64,000 nucleotides of DNA from JBAXTE01 sp964653595 (GCA_964653595.1 CAZZHH010000007.1:1-64000); one strand, 5' to 3'; numbered from the stretch's first letter, positions 30,580 through 40,139 are shown. Made by a program: numbers and translations. Notes: generated by a model not told the origin, from the sequence alone.

Positions 30580-32646
30580 TTATTCATTTTTTTTTATTTT
30601 GATGTTATATACGTAATCATCTATGATCACTTTAGTCAAGTAGATTCCAGCTGGTAATTCAGACAGATTCACTTGTTTGGATCCACTATCTAGAATCACT
30701 TCCTTTACTTTTACGCCTGAAATTGAGAAAAGCTGAAAAATGCAAGATTTTCCATCTCCCATTTGAATACTGCACCAATCCTCCACTGGATTTGGATAGA
30801 TGAGCACATTCTGATGGTCATTTAGAAATTGGCTACAATCCAAAACTTCGATCCCCGAATAGCTGAATTTTCCATCAAAATCAGTTTGTTTTAGCCTGTA
30901 GTATGTTATGCCATCGATCCCATTAAAATCAACAGTTTCATACATCGTTTGATTCGTTGAATTCCCCACTCCTTTCACTCGAATTACCTCATTAAAATCT
31001 CGGGCATTTTGAGATTTTTCCACGGTGAAATAATCATTATTGGTCTCACTGGCAGTAGTCCATGATAACTTAACCGTGTTATTCTCGCATTTTGCCTCAA
31101 AACTCAGCAATTCGACCGGCAATGTAGCGTTACCTGTCAATTCAATATCCCATGTCGCCCACTCACCGGATGAACCATCGATCACCAAATAATATTGCTC
31201 ATTGCCCGTTGCATTGAACGTCACTGAACTATTTGTGGTAAAATCACTGATTCCTTCGAAAGGTTCCTCCCAACTACCTGTTGACTGGCAACCCGATTTT
31301 TGATAAATTGCAACCTGTATCCCGGAAAATGTGCTCTGTACAAATTTTAAATTTGTGAAGTTCACCGAAATATCTCCGCCATCAGCGTCTGCTTGAAATT
31401 TATACCAAACAGTATTATCAACAGTCGAATTGTATGTATACCATTCCGAAGGGTAATAACATGATGGATCTCCTGTCTGATTAGAATTAAGTTTTCTGGT
31501 CGCGGTGATATTTTCTCCATGATACACCATCCCCGTACCAATTTGGACTGCATCCGCACAATTATCGGATGCATCAGCCGAGGTCAAAGTCAAAACGCCA
31601 ATTCTAAATGTAGTTTTACTAAATGTCCCACTACGCCATACTTGAAGATAATAGGTTTGTCCAACAACAAATCCTGAATAAACAAATCGCTCCTGATATG
31701 GAAAATCGCCCGTTGAAAGTTCATTGTCAACACATGAAATACTTGTCAACGAATCGCAATTTCCTGAAAAAACCTGCATATACATATTTTTGCCCGAAGC
31801 AGTGGACTTATCATCTTCTCCGACAGCAATGACATGTTTTGTATTGGTTGCAATAAATTTATACCATACATCCCCACCTGTCATTGACCCGGTGCAAGGT
31901 TCCAGAGATTGGGAAGAACCGTCAAAATCACCGCTGATCCCTGAAAACGAGGTTGAAGGTGTCAATGAAATCGCAGTCGCACATTCATCGTTCGGATGCG
32001 CTTCGGATAAAAGTTCAATATCATCGATTGCAACCGATGCATGAGGACTGTAACTGTAATCGTCTGTCTTCCAAGAAAACACCAGATTGCAAGTAGTTCC
32101 TGCATAACTAGAAGGGATTGTTATGACAACATCCGTCCATGAATTTGCATCCTGATAAGTAGTCCCAATTTGCGTTGATCCCAATTCTTTGCCTGCTACG
32201 GGTGTTGAATCGTTTAACCACACTGTTAAATAATCATAATTGGGATCCGCATTTTTGATTTTGTATTTAAACTTTAAGGTTATTTTAGTCTCCCCTGCAG
32301 GAAATAATACGCTTCTATAGATGTGATTTACACTCTTATTGGCAGTACCAGACCATGTTGTACTATTTGAACCGGTAAAAACGCATCTATCTCCGGAATA
32401 TCCTCCTGGAGCGGTCCCTAAATAAAACTTGTTATTGGCTCCATTAACCTTCGTCCAACCATTATCTGCAAACGACGTCCCAGACTCAAAACCGCCATCC
32501 CCTGTTGAAGAGATAATGGTAGTTTGTGCATATCCTGTGAGAAACAAAGATATGAAAATTACAACTACAATAAATGGCGCAAAAGCAACACGCTTAAAGC
32601 ACATAACATTTTGATCCTTTACTTTTTTTGTCAACCTAAAAATCAT
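30580..32646 (-). CDS. Cell-surface protein with jelly-roll and PPC-like modules, type A T9SS domain
   Basis: An exported protein of 688 residues from the ATG at 32646; a TTG 30 bases further upstream is also open but less likely. The N-terminal module (STGDGGFESG, NGWTKVNGANNKFYLG, CVFTGSNSTTW, AIDDIEL) closely matches that of the 1152-residue protein downstream. Two pre-peptidase C-like modules follow (NDECATAISL; DNCADAVQIG), then a fibronectin-like stretch (WTTASETNNDYF) and a type A sorting domain (IYPNPVEDWCSIQ, LFSISGVKV, GIYLTKVII). It is probably surface-exposed. No catalytic motif is visible. Confidence 0.87.
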   Translation of the reverse strand: MIFRLTKKVKDQNVMCFKRVAFAPFIVVVIFISLFLTGYAQTTIISSTGDGGFESGTSFADNGWTKVNGANNKFYLGTAPGGYSGDRCVFTGSNSTTWSGTANKSVNHIYRSVLFPAGETKITLKFKYKIKNADPNYDYLTVWLNDSTPVAGKELGSTQIGTTYQDANSWTDVVITIPSSYAGTTCNLVFSWKTDDYSYSPHASVAIDDIELLSEAHPNDECATAISLTPSTSFSGISGDFDGSSQSLEPCTGSMTGGDVWYKFIATNTKHVIAVGEDDKSTASGKNMYMQVFSGNCDSLTSISCVDNELSTGDFPYQERFVYSGFVVGQTYYLQVWRSGTFSKTTFRIGVLTLTSADASDNCADAVQIGTGMVYHGENITATRKLNSNQTGDPSCYYPSEWYTYNSTVDNTVWYKFQADADGGDISVNFTNLKFVQSTFSGIQVAIYQKSGCQSTGSWEEPFEGISDFTTNSSVTFNATGNEQYYLVIDGSSGEWATWDIELTGNATLPVELLSFEAKCENNTVKLSWTTASETNNDYFTVEKSQNARDFNEVIRVKGVGNSTNQTMYETVDFNGIDGITYYRLKQTDFDGKFSYSGIEVLDCSQFLNDHQNVLIYPNPVEDWCSIQMGDGKSCIFQLFSISGVKVKEVILDSGSKQVNLSELPAGIYLTKVIIDDYVYNIKIKKNE

Positions 32647-33021
32647 AATTTTCCGTTTAGTTTTTATTAACTGCAATTGTAAATCGTTTCAAATAATATT
32701 TTCACAAAACTACGATTACACATTTTCAAAGCAACATAATAAGACAGGACAAAGCATGTACAAATCAACCTAAAACTGTGTATATTTCAATTATTTACAT
32801 AGACAATTATTTTTTTACTCGACTGATTTTCTGTTCATTAACACGACCCATCCATGGACATTTACAATGATTTTACATAATAAAAACGACAATATGTGCA
32901 ATATCTTCATATACGCAAATCAAATCACTGACAAACAACACATTGCATACAAAAAACATTCACCTACACAAAAACACCTGATTTAAAATATTTAGTAATT
33001 TTGCATCAAATAAGATGACCT
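32647..33021. promoter_or_regulatory. Divergent intergenic region between surface protein and TPR-LuxR regulator
   Basis: 375 AT-rich bases. On the plus strand TAATTTTG (32996-33003) is a good -7 element 18 bases before the ATG of the TPR regulator. No clear -33 box is visible at the expected spacing, and the promoter of the leftward gene is not obvious. Confidence 0.4.
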
Positions 33022-34713
33022 ATGAAAAACTATATCAAATCTAATTGCATTAAAGCCGGAATTTTCGTCATATTCTCCGTGTTCTTTTTCCTGAATATCG
33101 AAAGCGGTTTTGCAAATAACAGATGCAAACAGAAACTTGATAGCTTGCATATATTGTTAAGCGAAAGCACGACACCAAAATCAAAAGCAGATTGTTATGC
33201 TGATATTGCCCATATTTATTACACCTGCGATCAAATTCCACAAGCAATCTATAATTACAAAATTGCCGCTTCCATCTATCTGAAGGAAAACATGTTTGAC
33301 CTATACTGTAATCAATTGGAATCACTGGGAGTAATGTATGCTGTTAGCAATGACCCAAAAATGGGATTATTTTACTTTTTCAAGGCTTTGGAAGTTACCG
33401 AAAAATATCATCTCGATAAAATGCAATACTACAGCTTGATTCAGAACATAGGGAACATGTATATGGAAGCCGAGGAGTGGACTAAAGGGATCAAATATTA
33501 TAAATTATGTGAAAGCTATTTCAGTTCTGACAGTTGCAAAAACAAAAAATATATTATTGGCAATCAAACAAATATTGGATATGCATACCAAAAAATAAAC
33601 CTTATTGACAGTGCGCTTCCTTATTACGATTCTGCCATAAAAAATTCAAACAAATACTCCATAAAAAACTATTTGTCAGGAGTATACATGAATTTGGGCG
33701 AAATCTATAATCAAAATAAAAAGTATGGTAAAGCCAAAACTCTATTTCTACAATCCATGGAATATTGTGAGTTATATGGGGATTACAGGAATTATTATCG
33801 AGGGTTATGTGGATTAGGCATCGCCGAAAGCAAAAAAAAGGATTACAAAATGGCATTGAATCACCTATACACTGCGATTGACTATTTTTCCAAAAACAAA
33901 GATTTCATTTATGCCAGAGATGCTTACCGTGAAATCTGTGCTATTTATGAGCAAAAAAATGATTTCAAGAACTATGTAAAGTACTCAAAATTATACGACA
34001 GTGCAAAAGACAGCATTTATGCGAGAAAGAACAACAGCAATATGGCGGCAATGCAATTAAGGTACGAAATGGATAAGATTCAGGCAAAAAGCAAATCTGA
34101 GATTGAACTGCTGACCAAAAAAAGCCAGTTCAACAAGCTACGATGGGTGGCTGTCATTTGTATTCTAATTTTATCATTAGGCTTGTCAGCTACACTTTAT
34201 TTCAGACATCGGATAAACAAAAGGCTTATGAATGTAGAGATGAAGAATTTTCAACTTGAACAAAAACAATTGGAAAATGAAATATACTACAAAAAGAGAG
34301 ACATTGAAAATATGGCATTACATATTGTACAAAAAAATGAGTTTTTAGAACAGATCAAGAGCGATATCAAAACATTAAAAGACGATATCAAACCTGAAAA
34401 CCAAACAAAATTAAAATCGATCTCATTGAAAATCGCCCAATCTGCAAGGAAAAACAAGGAACTTGAGAAGTTGCAGGAAAACATAGATAAAATCAATTGG
34501 GTATTTATAGATAAATTGACCGAGAGATTCCCTGCACTTACAGAGAAAGAGAAAAGGCTGTGCACTCTCTTAAAGCTAAACTTCAACTCAAAAGAGATTG
34601 CCAATCTTAACAATGTATCAGAAGATGCTGTGATTAAAGCCAGACATCGTATGAGAAAAAAAATGGGATTGGGTCCGGATGAAAATTTAACCGAATTTAT
34701 CCACAAGATTTAG
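33022..34713 (+). CDS. TPR-repeat transmembrane regulator with LuxR-type HTH
   Basis: A 563-residue regulator: signal-like N-terminal helix (about 10-32), six to seven TPR repeats (about 40-330, exposed outside the inner membrane), a membrane helix (about 373-393, WVAVICILILSLGLSATLYF), a coiled coil (about 400-495) and a LuxR-like helix-turn-helix at the C-terminus (LTEKEKRLCTLLKLNFNSKE, then a recognition helix with SEDAVIKARHRMRKKMG). This architecture is common in Bacteroidota. It is divergent from the pair of large surface-protein genes, which are possible targets. Confidence 0.88.
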   Translation: MKNYIKSNCIKAGIFVIFSVFFFLNIESGFANNRCKQKLDSLHILLSESTTPKSKADCYADIAHIYYTCDQIPQAIYNYKIAASIYLKENMFDLYCNQLESLGVMYAVSNDPKMGLFYFFKALEVTEKYHLDKMQYYSLIQNIGNMYMEAEEWTKGIKYYKLCESYFSSDSCKNKKYIIGNQTNIGYAYQKINLIDSALPYYDSAIKNSNKYSIKNYLSGVYMNLGEIYNQNKKYGKAKTLFLQSMEYCELYGDYRNYYRGLCGLGIAESKKKDYKMALNHLYTAIDYFSKNKDFIYARDAYREICAIYEQKNDFKNYVKYSKLYDSAKDSIYARKNNSNMAAMQLRYEMDKIQAKSKSEIELLTKKSQFNKLRWVAVICILILSLGLSATLYFRHRINKRLMNVEMKNFQLEQKQLENEIYYKKRDIENMALHIVQKNEFLEQIKSDIKTLKDDIKPENQTKLKSISLKIAQSARKNKELEKLQENIDKINWVFIDKLTERFPALTEKEKRLCTLLKLNFNSKEIANLNNVSEDAVIKARHRMRKKMGLGPDENLTEFIHKI

Positions 34714-34779
34714 AGTCAAAAGTCCATAAAGTCTAAAGTTTATAAAGTAGAAAGTTTAAAGTGGAGCAAATACATTAAG

Positions 34780-35110
34780 CGATTATTTGACGCAGAGTCC
34801 GCTATAGAGCAGAGGATCGCGAAGGCTACGCGTCGAATTTCTCGTCGCATTCTTTACATCCAACCCTCTCAGCAACCTCTACGTCCAAAAAATCTCTTTG
34901 CGTATCTCTACTCCTTTGCGATCTTTGGGTCCAATTATCAGAGAACTCTGCGTCCAATCCTCTTCGCGATCTCTGTGTCGATTCCTCTTCGCGATCTCTG
35001 CGTCCATTCATCTTCGCGAGCTTTGCGTCCATTCATCTTCGCGAGCTTTGCGTCCATTCCTCTCCGCGAACTCTGCTTCCAATCCTCTTCGCGATCTCTG
35101 CGTCCAAAAA
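34780..35110. repeat. Degenerate 25-bp tandem repeat array
   Basis: At least eight copies of a 25-base unit with core CTTCGCGATCTCTGCGTCCA; the best copies (about 34905-35107) keep exact 25-base spacing, earlier ones are worn. The array is GC-richer than its surroundings and is preceded (34727-34765) by an AAAGTCTAAAGT-type low-complexity stretch. It fills most of the 461-base gap before the shikimate operon. Because 3 x 25 = 75, frames stay open by chance; I do not regard it as coding. Confidence 0.85.
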
Positions 35111-35174
35111 AATAGACTAAAATACCGACACTTCTAAAAAATCCTTGTAACTTTGTAGATGGAGAGAATTAAGA

Positions 35175-36224
35175 ATGATCATAGCTAAAAAACCAATCAT
35201 CATTGCTGGACCCTGTAGTGCGGAGAGTGAAGAGCAGGTGATAACTTGTGCCAAAGCGTTATCTAAAGATAAAAGGGTAACAGTTTTCAGAGCAGGCATC
35301 TGGAAACCAAGAACACGCCCTGGATCGTACGAAGGCATTGGCAATGAAGGACTCAAATGGCTGGCACAAGTAAAACAAGAGACAGGTTTAAAGACTGCCA
35401 CAGAAGTGGCCACAGAAAAACATGTACAGGAAGCCCTTAAACACGGGGTAGATATACTCTGGATTGGAGCACGAACATCTGGGAATCCCTTTTCGATGCA
35501 AGAAATTTCGGATGCGTTGCAAGGCGTTGATGTTACTGTATTGGTAAAAAATCCAGTAAATCCAGATTTGGAGTTATGGATAGGAGCTGTGGAACGGATT
35601 CAAAAAGCAGGAATCAAAAGCATCGGGCTAATTCATAGAGGTTTTACCAGTTATGAGAAAGTACGGTATAAAAATCAGCCCCTTTGGCAACTTCCCATTG
35701 AAATTAGAAGGAGACTGCCAGAAACTCCAATTTTTTGCGATCCAAGCCATATTTCTGGTAAGAGAGAGCATCTATTAGAAATTTCACAAAAGGCGATGGA
35801 CTTAGATTATGATGGGTTGATGATTGAAGTCCACCCAAACCCAAGTTGCGCTTTAAGTGACGCAAAACAGCAAATCAAACCTGAACAATTGCGTGAATTG
35901 CTAGACAAATTAGTACTGAGAGATCCCAATTCATCCGACAACAATTTTATCCATATATTAGAAGAGCTCCGATTAAAAGTGAACAATTACGACGAAAAGC
36001 TCATCGAATTACTTGGAGCTAGAATGGCTGTAGCAAAAGAGATAGGAAAATACAAGAAAGAGAACAAAATTACGATCTTGCAGCAAACTCGCTGGGAAGA
36101 GATTATTTGCAAAGCAGAGCAAAAAGGGGTGGAATATGGATTGAGCAAAGATTTCATAGATTTGGTTTTCAATGCTATCCATATAGAATCTATCAACAAT
36201 CAAAACGAAATCATGAACAGTTAA
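35175..36224 (+). CDS. Bifunctional DAHP synthase / chorismate mutase
   Basis: First shikimate-pathway enzyme (phosphoenolpyruvate plus erythrose 4-phosphate to DAHP) fused to the enzyme that converts chorismate to prephenate. Residues 1-250 are a KDO8P-synthase-like (AroA-I beta) DAHP synthase: AGPCSAES (11-18), FRAGIWKPRTRP, GARTSGNPF, LVKNPVNPD, HRGF, CDPSHISGKR and MIEVHPNP. Residues about 258-340 are an AroQ-type mutase with the helical Arg/Lys motif GARMAVAKEIGKYKKEN. The fusion suggests that prephenate controls flux by feedback, as shown for related fusions. It is the first gene of the aro operon; aroB follows nine bases later. Confidence 0.95.
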   Translation: MIIAKKPIIIAGPCSAESEEQVITCAKALSKDKRVTVFRAGIWKPRTRPGSYEGIGNEGLKWLAQVKQETGLKTATEVATEKHVQEALKHGVDILWIGARTSGNPFSMQEISDALQGVDVTVLVKNPVNPDLELWIGAVERIQKAGIKSIGLIHRGFTSYEKVRYKNQPLWQLPIEIRRRLPETPIFCDPSHISGKREHLLEISQKAMDLDYDGLMIEVHPNPSCALSDAKQQIKPEQLRELLDKLVLRDPNSSDNNFIHILEELRLKVNNYDEKLIELLGARMAVAKEIGKYKKENKITILQQTRWEEIICKAEQKGVEYGLSKDFIDLVFNAIHIESINNQNEIMNS

Positions 36225-36233
36225 TAAAAGAAG

Positions 36234-37271
36234 ATGAAACGAATCACAATAAAAAATAGAGATAGCAAATCTCATGTATACGTTAGAAATTCGTTATCAG
36301 GATTGGAAAAACTACTTCATCCTTCGTCTACCATTGTTATCCTCGATAAAAACGTAAACGCGCTCTACCCTAGCCTATTCAATGATTTTTTAAAAATTGT
36401 AGTAACATCCAGTGAGCAAGACAAAACTTTGGAAACTGTTTCTAAAATATACGAAGAATTGATTCGATTAGGTGTTACAAGACACACTTTTCTGCTTGGA
36501 GTTGGAGGTGGTGTTATCACTGATATCACCGGTTTTATTGCTTCTACCTATATGCGAGGGGTGCGTTTTGGGTTTGTTGCCACCACCTTAATGGCTCAAG
36601 TAGATGCTAGTATAGGTGGTAAAAATGGAGTAAACTTCAATCGGTACAAAAACATGATAGGGACTTTTAATTTGCCTGATTTTGTATGGTGTGATGTTCG
36701 TTTTATAGAAACTCTATCTCTCAGAGAACGAAATGCAGGGTTAGCAGAAATCGTGAAATATGGATTGATTCATGATCCAACCTTGTTAGATACGATAGAA
36801 GATTTATGTAAAATCAACCAAACATTCCAACCAGAAGTTTTTAAAGACATAATCTATAAATCCATTTCTATTAAAGCATCTATCGTAAACCGTGACCCAA
36901 TGGAAAACAGCGATCGAAAGACATTAAATTTTGGGCACACTCTAGGGCATGCCATCGAAAAAAATTGTGATTTGTATAATCATGGCGAAGCAGTTAGCAT
37001 TGGAATGATTGCTGCTTTATCTATTTCCAATAAAAAAGGAGGAATTATCCCTATCGAAGAGATAGAGCGGTTAAAAAGAATCCTTAAAAATCTCAATTTG
37101 CCAATAAAAGCAGAAAAAAATATAATCGAAAAATCCATCCAATCGATAAATGCAGATAAAAAGCGAAACCAACAAGCAATTGATTATATCATACTTACAA
37201 AAATTGGTTGTGCCAAAGTAAAACCCATCGATCTTATAGAATTAAAATCCTTACTTATGGAGACGATATGA
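36234..37271 (+). CDS. aroB: 3-dehydroquinate synthase
   Basis: Converts DAHP to 3-dehydroquinate using NAD and a divalent metal. Motifs: SSEQDKTLETV, GGGVITDITGFIASTYMRG (NAD-binding), DASIGGKNGVN, LAEIVKYG with the metal Glu, and FGHTLGHAIE plus HGEAV with the metal His residues. Length 345. Its stop overlaps the ATG of aroK by four bases (ATGA), showing translational coupling. Confidence 0.96.
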   Translation: MKRITIKNRDSKSHVYVRNSLSGLEKLLHPSSTIVILDKNVNALYPSLFNDFLKIVVTSSEQDKTLETVSKIYEELIRLGVTRHTFLLGVGGGVITDITGFIASTYMRGVRFGFVATTLMAQVDASIGGKNGVNFNRYKNMIGTFNLPDFVWCDVRFIETLSLRERNAGLAEIVKYGLIHDPTLLDTIEDLCKINQTFQPEVFKDIIYKSISIKASIVNRDPMENSDRKTLNFGHTLGHAIEKNCDLYNHGEAVSIGMIAALSISNKKGGIIPIEEIERLKRILKNLNLPIKAEKNIIEKSIQSINADKKRNQQAIDYIILTKIGCAKVKPIDLIELKSLLMETI

Positions 37272-37831
37272 ATACAAAATTAGAAATTATTACTCCAGAC
37301 GATGTTATAAAAGCAAAAACAAACATTGCTTTTATAGGATTTATGGGATCGGGTAAGACGACAATAAGTAAGTTATTATCAAAAAAAACGGGACTATTGT
37401 GTGTAGACATTGATCGAATGATAATGGAAAAAACGGAGATGAATATTCATGCAATTTTCAACCAATTTGGGGAAGAGTATTTTCGAGATTTAGAACAAGA
37501 GATATTAAAACAAGTGCTCAGAGTAGATGGACAAATAATATCTTGTGGTGGTGGAATAATTATGAGAGAAGAAAACAGGAATCTGCTAAAGAAGAGAGCT
37601 ATCAATTGCTGGTTATACAACAGTGCAGAGACAACGATGAAAAGAGTTAAAGAATCCGAACGACCTCTTTTAAAAAGCAAAAATCCTTTAGAAACAGCCA
37701 AACATCTTATGGAAATAAGATTATCACTATACCAAGATGTTGCTGATATCAAATTAGTCACCGATGAAATTTCCATAGAAGAAATAACTGAAATATTTTA
37801 TGATTTTACACATAAAACCCTCTTCTGTTAA
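37268..37831 (+). CDS. aroK: Shikimate kinase
   Basis: Phosphorylates shikimate with ATP. From the ATG at 37268, which overlaps the aroB stop, the protein has 187 residues. Walker A is GFMGSGKTT; the shikimate-binding DIDRMI, FGEEYFRDLE and ISCGGGIIM follow, then the lid ESERPLL. About 17 residues precede the usual N-terminus. The longer open frame beginning at 37208 would overlap aroB by 64 bases and is unlikely. Its 3' end overlaps aroA by 32 bases. Confidence 0.93.
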   Translation: MNTKLEIITPDDVIKAKTNIAFIGFMGSGKTTISKLLSKKTGLLCVDIDRMIMEKTEMNIHAIFNQFGEEYFRDLEQEILKQVLRVDGQIISCGGGIIMREENRNLLKKRAINCWLYNSAETTMKRVKESERPLLKSKNPLETAKHLMEIRLSLYQDVADIKLVTDEISIEEITEIFYDFTHKTLFC

Positions 37832-39041
37832 CGGCATCATAGATGCACCGGCATCTAAAAGCTATATGCAACGCGCAATTGTTGCATCCATGCTAAGTGA
37901 TGGAACTTCTATTCTGGAAAATAGTGGCTTGTGTGACGATACCGTATCGGTGATAGAAATTGCAAAAGATCTAGGGTCAACATTGGAGATAAGGGATAAA
38001 AAAATCAACATAAATGGGGCATTTCATCATCCTAATAAAATGTTAAATTGCAAAGAATCTGGTCTAGCACTCAGAATGTTAACTCCAGTTATTTCTCTTT
38101 TTACTTCAAATACAAAAATTACAGGAGTTGGATCATTAATTCATCGTCCTCTCGATATGATTTTAGACTCATTTTCTCAATTAAATATTCCGATTGAAAC
38201 AAACGAAGGGAAATTACCACTAACTATTGGAGGAAATTTAAAAGGTGGATATTTGGAAATTGATGGATCGAAAGGATCACAAATTGTTACCGGATTTTTA
38301 ATGGCTCTCCCATTGGCACAAAATGACAGTAAAATAGTGGTACATGATTTAAAGAGTAAACCCTACATAGACATAACATTAGACATCCTTAATGCTTGGA
38401 ATATCCAAGTGATTAATCACGATTATATAGTTTTTAATATTTGCGGAAATCAACATTATAAACCCACAAAATATGTCGTAGAGGGCGACTGGAGTAGTGC
38501 AGCATTTATGTTAGTAGCTGGAGCAATTGCGGGAAGAATTACCATTAGAGGATTGAATATAAATAGCAAACAAGCAGACAAAAAAATAATTGAAGTATTA
38601 AATCAAGTAGGTAGTGATATATCATTTACTGACAATATGATATCTGTAAATAAAAATTCATTACATGGTTTTAATTTCGATGCTACCCACTGCCCAGATC
38701 TCTTCCCGCCTTTAATCGCTTTAGCAGTTCATTGCAACACAATATCAACCATTGAAGGAGTTCATAGATTATTTTCAAAAGAGAGCAATAGAGCAGAGAC
38801 ATTGGTAGATGAATTCACAAAACTTGGTGCAGACATAAGCATAAGCGGAGACAGCATGATCATCCATCCCCGCCCCTTGCAAATCAACACTGTTAATTCT
38901 CATAACGATCACAGGATTGCCATGGCAGTAGCAATAGCAGGTCTTTGCTCTAATCATGGAGTAGATATCGAAGGATTTGAATGTATAAGCAAATCATACC
39001 CAAATTTTTATACTGATTTAAAAACAATAACACAGCAATAG
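37800..39041 (+). CDS. aroA: 3-phosphoshikimate 1-carboxyvinyltransferase (EPSP synthase)
   Basis: Transfers the enolpyruvyl group of PEP to shikimate 3-phosphate. 413 residues with ASKSYMQRA (substrate Lys/Ser), CKESGLALRML in place of the classical LGNAGTAMR, GSKGSQIVTGFLMALPL, GDWSSAAFM, CPDLFPPL (catalytic Asp), SNRAETL and NDHRIAMA. The ESG variant is the usual form in Bacteroidota. The ATG at 37800 lies inside aroK; aroC follows with no spacer. Confidence 0.95.
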   Translation: MILHIKPSSVNGIIDAPASKSYMQRAIVASMLSDGTSILENSGLCDDTVSVIEIAKDLGSTLEIRDKKININGAFHHPNKMLNCKESGLALRMLTPVISLFTSNTKITGVGSLIHRPLDMILDSFSQLNIPIETNEGKLPLTIGGNLKGGYLEIDGSKGSQIVTGFLMALPLAQNDSKIVVHDLKSKPYIDITLDILNAWNIQVINHDYIVFNICGNQHYKPTKYVVEGDWSSAAFMLVAGAIAGRITIRGLNINSKQADKKIIEVLNQVGSDISFTDNMISVNKNSLHGFNFDATHCPDLFPPLIALAVHCNTISTIEGVHRLFSKESNRAETLVDEFTKLGADISISGDSMIIHPRPLQINTVNSHNDHRIAMAVAIAGLCSNHGVDIEGFECISKSYPNFYTDLKTITQQ

Positions 39042-40025
39042 ATGAATCAATTTGGAACAGCATTTAGGATATCCATTTTTGGAGAATCGCATGGCAAAGG
39101 TGTCGGTATCGTGGTGGATGGTTGTCCCGCAGGTATCCCTTTAAGCGAATCAGATTTTTCGGAAGATCTTCAACGTCGCCGAGCGGGAGCTTTAGGGACC
39201 ACTTCGAGAGCTGAAGAAGATAAAGTTCTCCTTTTTAGTGGTATTTACAACGGATTCACGACGGGTGCACCCATTGCCTTGTTGTTTGAAAATAACAACA
39301 CCAAGTCTGATGATTATTCATCATTCGGCACTACTCCCCGCCCTGGCCATGCTGACTTTACAGCAATGCACAAGTGGGGTGGATTTCATGACCCACGAGG
39401 AAGTGGATATTTATCGGGCAGGTTGACTTTAGGATTAGTCGCCGCTGGAGTGATTGCCAAAAAGGTGATTAACCCAATAAAAATCAATGCTACTTTATTA
39501 GAAGTTGGTGGGTTAAAGGAGATCGATTCCGCAATTCAAAATGCCATTAAAAACCAAGATTCCATTGGCGGAATAATAGAATGTATTGCTTCAAATATGC
39601 CGTCAGGAATTGGGGAGCCATTTTTCGACTCCATAGAATCGGCCATCAGTCATTTGGCATTTTCGATACCTGGAGTAAAAGGAATCGAATTTGGCAGCGG
39701 GTTTGAAGCAGCAAGAATGACAGGATCTAATCACAACGATGTTCTTTGTGACGATTCTGGCACTACATCTACCAATCATGCGGGAGGAATAAATGGTGGC
39801 ATAACCAACGGCAACAATTTGATTTTCAGAATAGCAGTAAAACCTACTTCTAGCATATCTTTGCCTCAGACTACCTACAACTTCAATCTTCATCAGATGG
39901 ATGTATTAAAAATTGAAGGGAGACATGATTTATGTTTTGCACTTCGGGTTCCACCAATTTTGGAAGCTATTACAGCAATTTCGCTTGCCGATATGATATT
40001 ACGTGAAGTAAAAATTCAAAAATAA
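39042..40025 (+). CDS. aroC: Chorismate synthase
   Basis: FMN-dependent elimination of phosphate from EPSP to give chorismate. Signatures: GESHGKGVGIVVDGCPAGIPL split across residues 10-30, RRRAG, FHDPRGSGYLSGR (site of the conserved Arg and Ser), and FEAARMTGSNHND. 327 residues, about 25-30 shorter than the common 350-360, mostly from loops and the C-terminus. It starts at the base after the aroA stop and ends the operon. Confidence 0.95.
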   Translation: MNQFGTAFRISIFGESHGKGVGIVVDGCPAGIPLSESDFSEDLQRRRAGALGTTSRAEEDKVLLFSGIYNGFTTGAPIALLFENNNTKSDDYSSFGTTPRPGHADFTAMHKWGGFHDPRGSGYLSGRLTLGLVAAGVIAKKVINPIKINATLLEVGGLKEIDSAIQNAIKNQDSIGGIIECIASNMPSGIGEPFFDSIESAISHLAFSIPGVKGIEFGSGFEAARMTGSNHNDVLCDDSGTTSTNHAGGINGGITNGNNLIFRIAVKPTSSISLPQTTYNFNLHQMDVLKIEGRHDLCFALRVPPILEAITAISLADMILREVKIQK

Positions 40026-40026
40026 A

Positions 40027-40057
40027 TTTGAAGTTCTCAAAATTTTGAATATTTTTG
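40027..40057 (+). promoter_or_regulatory. Promoter of tRNA-Gly
   Basis: TTTG (40027-40030), exactly 19 bases, TATTTTTG (40050-40057): a full match to the Bacteroidota promoter. The start point would fall at about 40063, just before the tRNA. The -33 box overlaps the aroC stop region. This is the best promoter in the window. Confidence 0.75.
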
Positions 40058-40065
40058 CAAACAAT

Positions 40066-40137
40066 GCGGTAGTAGCTCAGTGGTAGAGCATCAGCTTCCC
40101 AAGCTGAGGGTCGTGGGTTCGACACCCATTTACCGCT
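40066..40137 (+). tRNA. tRNA-Gly (anticodon CCC)
   Basis: Cloverleaf of 72 bases: acceptor GCGGTAG pairing with TTACCGC, D-loop AGCTCAGTGGTAGAGC, anticodon stem TCAGC/GCTGA around loop TTCCCAA (anticodon CCC), T-arm GTGGGTTCGACACCCAT. No CCA is encoded; the following bases are CCC. It is directly followed by the repeat with a terminator-like hairpin. Confidence 0.95.
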
Positions 40138-40139
40138 CC

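Noticed and set aside
32647..32676. TTG start for the type A surface protein
   Set aside because: The ATG at 32646 aligns with the start of its paralogue (MIFRLTKK versus MFDLIKK).
34780..35110. CRISPR-like direct repeats
   Set aside because: The 25-base units follow one another without unique spacers and are degenerate; no cas genes are near.
34826..35137. Open frames of 68 and 79 codons across the 25-bp tandem array
   Set aside because: They arise because three units make 75 bases; there is no start context and the peptides are simple repeats.
37208..37267. Longer aroK start
   Set aside because: It would overlap aroB by 64 bases; the ATG at 37268 in the ATGA overlap gives the normal N-terminus.
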